A stretch of DNA of 64,000 bases, taken from Valencia hispanica (lineage: Eukaryota > Chordata > Actinopteri > Cyprinodontiformes > Valenciidae). The DNA lies in NCBI GenBank assembly GCA_963556495.2, contig OY747721.1, positions 14,080,649 through 14,144,648 of the forward strand. Direction: 5' to 3'. Shown here in pieces: positions 35,014 to 43,868 of the stretch. Within the stretch, counting starts at the first letter, position 1. The number at the start of each line of letters is the position of its first letter. Position numbers and translations under genes: made by a program. The notes under the pieces are model-generated. The model had not been told where the DNA came from. It saw only the letters and a list, made by a program, of their open reading frames with translations, and made no database searches.

Positions 35014-35802
35014 TTTATTTAAAATCCATTTTCCTATTCAAAGTGTTTTTTCTTTTGTGCGCGAAGACTGTGTCAGCAGTGCGCAATTGAGCACGTGCGC
35101 AGCTTAGAGGGAACATTGGTTCACAGCGGTTTTCACCTTGGGGCTCTACCCTGAATGCCCTTTTTTCCAGTCTAGTTTTTACTGTGTTAAATCATGAACA
35201 ATAAACTTAACTTAGGAAAGTGAGGTCTGCAGTGCTATGGATGTAATTCTGGGTTCTTTTGTGATCTCCTGGATGAGTTTGTGTTGTGCTCTTGAAGTAA
35301 CTTTGGTAGGCTGGCTGCACTGGGAAATATTTGTCACTCTTCTATGCTTCCTTGATTTATTTGTAGTAGCTCTCACTGTGGTTCGCTGGCCTCCCATAGC
35401 CTTAGAAATGACTTTGTAATTTGTTTCAGACTGATAAGATGTCAAAGACTTTGTTTCCAATGTTTGAAATTTCTTTAGATTGAGTTACTTTTTGAGATCA
35501 TATAGTCTACTTCATGTTGTCAGACAGGTTCTATTCAAGATACTTTTTGACTCTACAGTAATTAGGCTTAGGCGTGGCTTGTGAAAATGAACCAAAACTG
35601 TGGTTAACCACACACTTAATTTAGCCAGATTGGCTATTGCTATTTTTTCTTAAATAAAATAAAAATTTTGAAAACAACATTTTGTAAATACTCAGGTTAT
35701 CTTTGTTGGATAATTACAATTGTTTCATGATCTAAAACATTTAACTGTGACAAAAAGACATAACAGAATAAATCTATAAGGGAGAAAATACTTTTGGCTG
35801 TA

Positions 35803-36448
35803 TTTTACTTTTGTCTTAAACATGTTATCTTCTCCTTGTGTTGCTTAGTTTTGGTCACTAACAATATAGTCAGAGAGGAATAAAACAGCATATTTTATGG
35901 TTAGGAGCATGAACATCTAATTAGTGCAAAAGAGGCAAAGCAGTGAAGTCCAAATTTGCCGCAGCTGTCTGTCCTCACATCATTTAATTTGATCTGGTTT
36001 CATGCCTGTTCACATTACACTCCTGATAAAAACAGCAACACTCTCAAACATCTGCTCGCCTGGGAAAGCCTGTTGATTATTCATTCAGCTGGAGGTCAGA
36101 TGGCGCTCAGCTTGTGCAGCTTCACAATCCAGCTAATAAATCAATTTCTGGAGCAATTATGAGTAATTGTGTGCGCTTTAAATTTTAACAGTCAGGGTTT
36201 AGAAGGCTCTGCTTGGTGTGAATTATGTGAGCAGGTTGAGTCATGGGTCTAATTGTGCTTGTTTCTGTGGACAGTGACTCAGTTGTGATCTCCACACATA
36301 CAAGTACGCACCTTCCGGTGTCGCTTTAGATCTCACAATGTGTTGATGGAAAGATTAAAGTCCGGGGTCTGGAGTGTAAATCTTAAACTTGACACGTCAA
36401 ATGAAGAGTAAACCATCCATCAGGTGTACTTCTGAGTTGCTAAAGATT
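35803..36448. other. Non-coding, no recognised element
   Basis: Repeat-free sequence. The 36,000-36,260 part is less AT-rich and has several TAAT/ATTA motifs. No coding feature is recognised. Confidence 0.35.
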
Positions 36449-37400
36449 ACAATACCTTGCAAAAGTTTGTTTACTCCTTAAACGTTCTTCAAATTTTGTC
36501 TTGTTACAACTGAAAGACTTTAGGGTGATACATTTAGATTTTATCTGAAAGACCAACACAAAATAGTGCATAATTTTGAGGTAGAAGAAAAAGTATAAAT
36601 CGTCTGCAAAGGCTTTACAAATTAAATTCATGTTAGACAACATGTGAAAACAAACAATTTCATGAAAAAAAAGGAAAGTGTAGCATGAATTTGTACTAAG
36701 CCCTGATTGAGTCAATACTTTGTAGAGCCGTCTTTTGCTACAGTTACAGCTACAGGTATTCTGGGATGTGTTTGCAAGTCTAGACACTAAATTTTTTGCC
36801 CATTCCTTTTTGCAGAAAAGGTACAGTACAGCTCAGTTAGACTGGATGGAAAGTATCTGTGAACATCAATATTCCAGTCTTGCCACAAATTCTCACTTGG
36901 ATGTAGTCTTTTGTATCCTCTAACAGGTTTGTCCTTGTATTCAGCTCCTTCCATCTTCCTGTAAAATCCAGAAAAAAACTGAATAAATGTCTCTGCTGCA
37001 GCATCCCCAAAGCATAATTTTTCCTCTGGCATGTGGTGGTTTTCCTTTACATGTAGGTCAACAAAATTTGTTTTGGTATGATCTAAAAACAGCACTTTGT
37101 TCCACCTGTGCTATGCCCTCTACATGACTTGTATGTTTAACAGAATCTTAGGGTTTTTCATTTAGGGTCAACATTTTCAACTCTTTTCTTACCACTCTTC
37201 CATGAAGGTAATATTTTTTTGTGTGCAGGACTAATACATGTCCAGTAAATGGATTATCTCACTTGAGCTGTGAACCTCTGCAACTCGTCCAGAGTTACCT
37301 TTACCCTCTGTGCTTCTTCTCTGAATAACATTCTCCTTGCAGGCTGTCAGTTTTTACGGATGGCCATAACTTGGTAGGTTTGTAATTACACAGTATTTGA
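36449..37400 (-). pseudogene. Tc1-like relic, minus orientation, nearly full span
   Basis: Outer-repeat wording (CTTGCAAAAGTTTGTTTACTC and TTTTGTCTTGTTACAACTGA) starts at about 36,456. Reading on, the reverse of the transposase appears in order: TCTTTTGCTACAGTTACAGC, TTTTTGCCCATTCCTTTTTG (end of gene), AACAGCACTTTGTTCCACC (WSDE region), CTCTTCCATGAAGGTAATAT, then CAACTCGTCCAGAGTTACC near the N-terminal part, and finally GATGGCCATAACTTGGTAGG (GRPPKL region). Frames are broken everywhere. The distal terminal repeat is missing. Confidence 0.65.
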
Positions 37401-38155
37401 TCAAATTAAACTGAACTAAAGTTGACAGAAATACCAGTATTTTATTCAAAAGAGCAGAAAAATATTAATCAGCCTTTTTGATTTTTAGTCATTAATGACT
37501 CAAGCAGGTAGTGATTGTTAAAACAGAAGCAACACAAATACTAAAGTATAAAAGTCAATATTTTTGCTAATCTTTCACATATTCATGAGTTAAAAACCTA
37601 TCAATAATTTGTTGCATGGAAAATCCTTTCTTTTCATAAATAACAAAAGTGAGTAACAGAAATATTTTTTCCTCTCAAAGCTTAAGCTATTAAACCTTTC
37701 TGGATTGGCCTGTATGCATTATATATTGGGCAGATGTAAAATGAAATACAGAGGGTATGATAGTGTAGTTGTCCTTTGGCTGAGGCTGACATGCAGCTGT
37801 TATCATAATCAAAACAGCTGGACCCACTGTCCTCATGATCTCATCAAGGCTGAGTCAAGTAAACACTCGTGGAGAGATTAAGCATCAAAGGGCTGCCAAA
37901 CAAGACTGAGTACCTGGCAGAGGTCCTGAACTGTGGGCTGGTTGTTCAAGCAGGCAGAGCAGTGTAAGGTCAGTAGCCAACTTCAAACAGCAGAAAAATG
38001 TGCCTGCAGTGTTCCAGGTGGGGCTCATAAGAATGACTGTTTCAGGCTTTCAAATGTGACCACTGAGTCACTGGATTTAGAAAACTATACCCTTTTTTGA
38101 ACCAGTGCTACTAAATAATATACCTAGGACTGCTTTTGTTGTTTATTTAGACAAT
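37401..38155. other. Non-coding, no recognised element
   Basis: 37,750-38,060 is less AT-rich and repeat-free. Nothing else is visible. Confidence 0.35.
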
Positions 38156-38690
38156 CCTACCTATGAACTTCTCAGATTTTGTCACAACCAAAAACTTAAG
38201 TGTCCTTTATTGGGCTTTTAGGTGATAGACAGACATAAAGTAATGAATAATTGTAAACTGAAAGGAAAATGACACATGGTTTTCTGAATTTAGTTTAAAT
38301 ATCTAATATGTATTCAGGCCCACCCCCTAATCCAAAGTTTGAAAGCCAAATTGTTCTTTGCAAAATAGCTCAAGCTCAAGCTCAGTCAGATGGAATGGAC
38401 AGCATCTGTTTACATAGTTTTCAAGACAAATGTTCCATTGGAATTAGGTCTGGATCTTAAATGGGCAAGTCTACCACAGGAACATGTTTTGTTTTAACTA
38501 TTTAATTGTAACTCTGTCTACCATTTGCTTAATTAAATCCATTGCCATTAACTCTGACCTGCCTCTGTAAAAAAAAAACCACACAGTATGATGCTGCCAT
38601 AACCATTTTTCACTGTAAATATTGTGGGATCAGGGTTATGTAGAGTGCTAGTTTTCTGTCATACATATCATTTTTAATATGATAAATTGT
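38156..38690 (-). pseudogene. Tc1-like relic, minus orientation
   Basis: TTTTGTCACAACCAAAAACT and GGGCTTTTAGGTGATAGACA form a degenerate terminal region. They are followed by the reverse of a transposase gene: TTCTTTGCAAAATAGCTCAA, GATGGAATGGACAGCATCTG, GGAATTAGGTCTGGATCTTA, TTAACTCTGACCTGCCTCTG and CACAGTATGATGCTGCCATA. Several internal segments are deleted. It is close in wording to the relic around 56.55-56.94 kb, so both may be from one old family. Confidence 0.6.
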
Positions 38691-38699
38691 CTGTACAGA

Positions 38700-38830
38700 G
38701 CTTTATTTAGGACCCCAAAGTACTTCATATTACATTCAGTCATTCACCCATTCACACACACATTCACACACTGGTGATGGCAAGCTACATTGTAGCCACA
38801 GCTGCTCTGGTGTACACTGACAGAAGCGAG
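38700..38830. repeat. Dispersed teleost repeat fragment
   Basis: CATTCACCCATTCACACACA, CTGGTGATGGCAAGCTACAT and TGTAGCCACAGCTGCTCTGG form a phrase I recognise as very frequent in fish genomes. Class unknown. There is no second copy in this window. Confidence 0.4.
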
Positions 38831-39819
38831 TTAATTTGGAGGTCATTTTTGTTTGGACTCAGTTGGATGGTGCTGTTAAAGCTAAGTCTCCAGGGAAGGA
38901 ACTGCCCTTCTCCCAAAACATAATGAAACAAATCAGTCAGACTAAATTCAAACAATGTCACATAAAATATCTGACCCTGGATTCAGATATGACAAACTGT
39001 CTTAAGATAAAATTAGTTTTTCAAAAAGAACATTCAATAGACAGTTTAATGAAAAGTCTTTTTTCTCACCTCACCCTTAGGTGTCTTGTTTATCAATTGA
39101 TCATTTAAAAAGTAGAAATATATAGCGGCGCATCAATCCAGTCATACATTTATTTTAATTATGCAAGGTCAGTCCAGGTGAAAACTGCACACCCTGAACC
39201 TAATTAAGTAATCCTGACCTCCATGAATGTGTTTTGTCGCTTCAATGTGATACACTTTCAAGTATAAGAACATTACGCAGACTGGATGGACGCTGTCTAC
39301 TTTGATGTAGGCTTATGCATATAAAATGAGGTCAGATTCTGGTCATTAAAAATAACTCCTTTACACGGGACATCACGCTACAAGAGGCAATTTCTTCAAA
39401 GGAATTTTACTCAGAAGATTTCAGAGGGATTATGACAGGAAGGCATGTATAAACAAAGCAATGTGAAAAGAAATAGAAAAAAATGGGTCAGATAATTCCT
39501 TCTGTCACAGTTATTACATGTCTCAATTATTCAGTTCAAGGAGAAGTTATAGGGATCCAAAGAGGAGAACAAGACCAGCCACACAGCTGGTTGATTCTTG
39601 GGCAATTCCTTTCTGTGCAGGAACTGGACATTTATTATTTTATTTTGATTTTCTGGCAATCATTTCTGTTAATTTAAAAAATAAACTATCTCTAAGAGTA
39701 GAAGTAGGAGTCTAACAGTACAAGTATTCGTCCCGGAAAAATCAGGTACAACCCTGTCAGTTTGGTAGCCATGTGTACCAAACAAATGTAGCATTGTTTT
39801 ATACCTGAAATATGTACCA

Positions 39820-39822
<3 letters not shown>
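38831..39822. other. Non-coding, no recognised element
   Basis: 39,120-39,420 has several homeodomain-like TAATTA/ATTAA cores and fewer low-complexity runs. No coding or mobile features are seen. Confidence 0.35.

Positions 39823-39858
<36 letters not shown>
39823..39858. repeat. (TA)n microsatellite
   Basis: 18 TA units in AT-rich surroundings. Confidence 0.95.
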
Positions 39859-39862
<4 letters not shown>

Positions 39863-41910
39863 TTTATTTTTTGTGTACCGTTTCACCCCTAATCAAAAGT
39901 CTGTGATTAAATTTGTGTAATTAAGCAAGTTGGAAACAAGCGACATGATTTAGAAAATCTATGCAAATCTTTGTGAATAAAATATATTTCTCTAAGTCTC
40001 CAACTTAAAGTATCCATTATTTTGGCTCTGAAGCCAACAAAGCCCATTGCAATAATTTACATACAATTTTGAAAATACGTTATATTTGGTGTATACTATT
40101 ACTATACACTATTTTATACTATTTTTGACAAATCTAAACATTTAGCCACATTTTGTGGTGCCAGTATGTAACAATTACGATCCATCTTCTTGTGCACTGC
40201 TTGCAAAACTTAAATGTAGTTCAACCAGGTAATATTTTTTATGAAATATCATTATTCATGCTTAGAATCTGGACGTTTTTTTAGCCACAGAGAGTGAGAA
40301 TCTGTGTTAAGGAAAATGCTTTAAATTCTGCTTTCAGCACTAAATTAATAGTGCTATTTAATAATCCTCTATAGCCTTAGTTGTTCCAGAAATATGTCAT
40401 TACATGCATGCATTGTGATTGCTGTTTGGAGATTTACATTTGCTTTGGCAGAACTTCCCATGACCTGGCTCTGCCCAGCCATTGTAAGCCTCTCAAACCT
40501 AACCCTTGAAACAATAGCTCACGTTTGGCCTAATGTACAATTAAATAACAGAAAATAAATATTGCATCAGAGAATCCCACAATGTTGTCATTCATATAAT
40601 CCCTTTTGTGAGCAGCAGACCAACCACAGACGTCTCCAAAGCAAACATTTCCTTTAAGGTATTGCTGTATTGTAAATAATTCATGATCTGGGCATTGTTA
40701 AAAAGCAGCACTTAAGGGGGAACTGGTTAAAGTAAATATTACTCATAGTTAAAAAAAAAAGCTGTATGCATTATAAAGGGCTGTCTGAATGCCTACTAAA
40801 CCCCAGGTTTGTTAATGGATACAAAGGGCTCAGGAGCGCTAGATTTTAAACAGATCTGTCATTACATCCTTTTAAAACTTAAAATTCTTTGGAGTAAGAT
40901 TTAATTTCTTAATTATTTTTTCTTTACACTGTTATTTGAGGCAGTAAATGAATATCCTTCTTGAAATTCACAAAGAAATGCATGTCATGAACTTTGCAAG
41001 AAAACCAAGCTGATAGCAAGTTTACCTTCATTTGAATGAAAGAGAAATAAGTAAATTACTATGCTACAACAGTCTTTGGTGGTGTTGGCTGTTGAACTGA
41101 AACTTCAACAACACCCAAATCAACACATATGGACTGTTTGGCTTATAACCCATTTCCTGCCATTGAAAATTCACAAATTCTCTCCAAGTGATGTTTGCAG
41201 TCAAGAAAAGAACGGGGTCTATAAATATCTTCTGAAAGCAGCAAACTTCTTTGTGTTACCTTCCTCCCTCAGCTGAGGTTCTGTAAGTTCCAAACATTAA
41301 GGTGTTGACAAAATGATGGATGGAGTTTGGTGAAATGGTTGGCAATTTTAAGGGCCATGATTTTTTTTCTTTTTCAAAGCACAAACAAATGACTACTTCG
41401 TATTTCAAGCAGCACTGCTAGATTCTTTGATCGAGGAATGAGAAAAGTGGTACAAGAGCACGAAAAATGTAGTTTAAAGGAAGACAGATTTCTTAATCCT
41501 GAAGGCAGTGTGTTCCTAAGTGTTCAGCAAACCACAGATTATTTTAAAAAATCAAGTTTTCCTAAAAGGAATTTATAAATATTTAGCGAAAGTCTAATAA
41601 AAAGTTAACTAGGAAAGAATATCTAAAATCCTTACTTAAACCTATTACAATATGAGTAATTCTCAATTTTTATGAAAATCACCTGTGTCTAGCATTGTCC
41701 AATATTCAATTTGTGCTAATCATATTTCAGCCTAACATTCCCAGGAGTTTAAATCAGGACAGACCAGCAGCCAAATGCAGGAAAATATGTTAGGCATTGG
41801 GTAAATTTGATCAACCCACAAGGCACAGCAACAGCTTTTTAACTTCAACAGAAAAGTCTTACATTTCTATAACTGACCTGTTGGGGGCAACGTTCCAGAG
41901 CTCCTGGTGC
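39859..41910. other. AT-rich non-coding DNA
   Basis: I find no coding region, inverted terminal repeats or tandem arrays. Confidence 0.4.
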
Positions 41911-41917
41911 TGCAGAT

Positions 41918-42625
41918 GACCTCAGTGAAGCTGTCCCCCCACCCACTTGAAAAGTAAAATCTAATAGGCGGATCGGTTAGTGCTTCGTTTGTGCAGATTT
42001 GTGCAGGTAAAATTATTGTTTGTGCTGCTTTGGTTTTTGAGATATTAAACTTTATTTTATAGGTCATTCAAAGGTCACCATCAGCAAAAATATAACTTTT
42101 AATATCTCAAAAACCAAAGCAGCACAAACGTTAATTTTACCTGCACAAACGAAGCACTAAAAAAGTAGACTACTTTGGTCCGTTTTGGAGCTGTCTGGTG
42201 GGACGGTGACGTCATCACGCAAAAATAAAACTTGTTATATCTCAGAAACCGTAGCAGCACAAACATTAACTTTACCTGCACAAATCTGCACAAACAAAGC
42301 ACTAAAAACGTGGACTGCTTTGGTCCGTTTTGGAGCTGTCTGGGGGGACGGTGACATCATCACGCAAAAATAAAACTTGTTATATCTCAGAAACGGTAGC
42401 AGCACAAACATTAACTTTACCTGCACAAATCTGCACAAACGAAGCACTAAAAAAGTAGACTATTTTGGTCTGTTTTGGAGCTGTCTGGGGGGATGGTGAC
42501 CTTTGATTGACCTATAAAATAAAGTTTAATATCTGAAAAACCAAAGCAGCACAAACGAAGCACTAACCGATCCGCCTATGAGATTTTACTTTTCAAGTGG
42601 GTGGGGGGACAGCTTCACTGAGGTC
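41918..42625. mobile_element. Foldback-like non-autonomous element with internal tandem array
   Basis: Long inverted arms lie at 41,918-42,082 and 42,492-42,625. They start GACCTCAGTGAAGCTGTCCC and match with about three differences, apart from a 31-bp segment present only in the left arm. The direct repeat TGCAGAT flanks the pair at 41,911-41,917 and 42,626-42,632, a perfect 7-bp target duplication. Between the arms are three head-to-tail units of 135-147 bp; AGCACAAAC recurs at 42,121, 42,256, 42,401 and 42,548. The left arm is head-to-head with the first unit: 30 bp at 42,018-42,047 are perfectly inverted at 42,100-42,129. No protein is encoded. I do not recognise the family. The duplication length does not fit Tc1 (TA), piggyBac (TTAA) or hAT (8 bp). 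Confidence 0.85.
42106..42540. repeat. Tandem array, about 3 units of 135-147 bp
   Basis: Each unit runs from a CTCAAAAACC/CTCAGAAACC start through CAGCACAAAC, ACTTTACCTGCACAAA, GAAGCACTAAAAA, TTTGGTCCGTTTTGGAGCTG and GGACGGTGAC to AAAACTTGTTATAT. Unit 1 (135 bp) lacks the extra CACAAATCTG seen in units 2 and 3. It carries a perfect TGACGTCA palindrome (42,207-42,214) where unit 2 has TGACATCA. Unit 3 merges into the right arm. Confidence 0.85.
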
Positions 42626-42632
42626 TGCAGAT

Positions 42633-43545
42633 GGCATTATGAACAGAAGAACTGAAGACCTATGTGGTTATTGATATGACCCACTCAGAGAATGCCAATC
42701 TCTGTTTCAGTTATTATTGTGTAGCTGCTAAAACATAAATTATTAGGAAGTGCAATGTTCAAAGCAAAGTGCCTAGTTCATGAAGCTGGAAAGAGAATCC
42801 TTTGGCAAGTTTTCTTTGCACAAGATTTAAGCTGTTATACCGAATCTGCAAACAAGCTAGTTTTATAACATAAACACAGTCACAGAACTCTCACTCCTCC
42901 CATCGGCTATCATCCTTAGGCCTCATCCCCCTTATATGGAACACGCATTGCCACAGTAAATGAGTGAGCACAAAACACCAGTCACTGTTTTTGTTAAGTA
43001 ATATGGTGGAATCACCTGTAAGTGAAGAATTAACAACATAAACACAAACAACTAAAATAAATCATTAATTTTGGTTTCAGTCGGCTGTTTCTCCTTCTCT
43101 GACATTATTGGGCGGAGAACTTCTCACACCAGTGTTGTTCTGCTGCAAAATGCAGCAGGGCTTAATGAGGGGAAGACCCAGGTAAATGCAGATATGCACT
43201 TATCCAGTGAAACAGACAACCAGATGGAACAATCGTTAGTTTCGGACCGAGCCATGTTATTGGCTGAGGTTTTTAGACAAATGCGACAAAACCACTTAAT
43301 CGTTTTTTTCTGTTTTTTTTTTTTACATCTCCACAAAATATTTATGGCTATACTATGTTAGAACATTGTTAACAGGAATTAAAAAAATGTTTTAAGCTAG
43401 CTTGTTTTGGAGAATTCCCATATCAGCTTTAATTGGAACCACCACAATGAAAGTGAATTATGAACAATGAAATATCAACAATGCATATCAAAACAGAAAG
43501 TCCATCACGCGGCAACATGGAAACACACAGGACAAACAACCATGC
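42633..43545. other. Non-coding, no recognised element
   Basis: No supported feature. Confidence 0.4.
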
Positions 43546-43546
43546 A

Positions 43547-43668
<122 letters not shown>

Positions 43669-43689
43669 TAATTTAAAAGGACCAATTAA

Positions 43690-43868
43690 TCTAACAGTCA
43701 GTGTTTTCAGGCTGTAGGAGGAAGCCAGAGTACCCAGAAAGAACCCACACAAGCACAGAAAGAACATGCAGACTTCATGCAGAAAGACCCAAGGCCAGAA
43801 TTTGAAATCAGGACCTTTTTGCTGCAAGGCAACAGTGCTACCGACTGCGCTACAGTGCACCCTGTTGT
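43690..43868 (-). repeat. tRNA-derived SINE-like repeat
   Basis: On the minus strand the 5' end reads GTGCACTGTAGCGCAGTCGG, containing a perfect RNA polymerase III A box (TAGCGCAGTCGG; consensus TRGCNNAGYNGG). A degraded B-box position (GATTTCAAATTC) follows about 35 bp later. The body continues GGGTCTTTCTGCATGAAGTC, GCATGTTCTTTCTGTGCTTG and GTGGGTTCTTTCTGGGTACT. This is a common fish short repeat and the A/B arrangement marks a tRNA origin. It is not a functional tRNA gene. Confidence 0.6.

Larger units (their letters stand above)
33895..35030 (-). mobile_element. LINE insertion inside the hAT element
   Basis: On the minus strand the copy opens with coding sequence near 35,030 (NKLQVAQNKVARIVLG). 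It passes a stop at 34,600 and continues through a 3' UTR that holds two long CA tracts and a TAACCC-rich stretch. It ends about 33,895 in a tail read on the plus strand as ATTTCATTTCATTTATTAAG. The phrase AAGATCCCCATTAGCGCCTG beside CTTCCTGGGGTCTCCTCTAC is a common LINE-end signature in fish. 5' truncation is severe. The target duplication is not recognisable. Confidence 0.6.
32591..35118 (-). mobile_element. hAT-superfamily transposon with 8-bp target duplication
   Basis: The ends are inverted copies: CAATGTTCCCTCTAA at 32,591-32,605 and its complement (TTAGAGGGAACATTG) at 35,104-35,118. They are flanked by GTCCACAG (32,583-32,590) and GTTCACAG (35,119-35,126), an 8-bp duplication with one difference, as expected for hAT. 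Inside, the minus strand keeps the C-terminal dimerisation domain of a hAT transposase (33,451-33,648). The element was itself hit by LINE sequence: a 3' LINE tail at 33,230-33,440 and a minus-strand LINE at about 33,895-35,030. The rest of the transposase gene has been lost. Confidence 0.88.
31982..35800 (-). mobile_element. Old Tc1-like element interrupted by a hAT element
   Basis: Left terminal wording (ACTATTTACCCTCTTACAG, then TTTTTTTGTCACACCTAAAT) and right wording (AACATTTAACTGTGACAAAA, then GGGAGAAAATACTTTTGGCTG before TA at 35,801) form degenerate inverted ends. Minus-strand transposase pieces read AHKLIQEITKEPR and YKVISKAMGGQRTTVRA near 35,380-35,250. Between 32,590 and 35,119 the element is split by a 2.5-kb hAT with an 8-bp duplication. 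Joined, the remaining Tc1 parts come to about 1.3 kb, so the central coding part is also partly deleted. The family differs from the other Tc1 copies in this window. Confidence 0.7.

Noticed and set aside
42106..42540. CRISPR-like array of repeated units
   Set aside because: Units of 135-147 bp are similar over their whole length with no unique spacers; they lie inside an inverted-repeat element in vertebrate DNA.
43690..43868. tRNA gene
   Set aside because: An A box is present but the B box is degraded, no cloverleaf is evident, and the sequence continues as a known type of SINE body.
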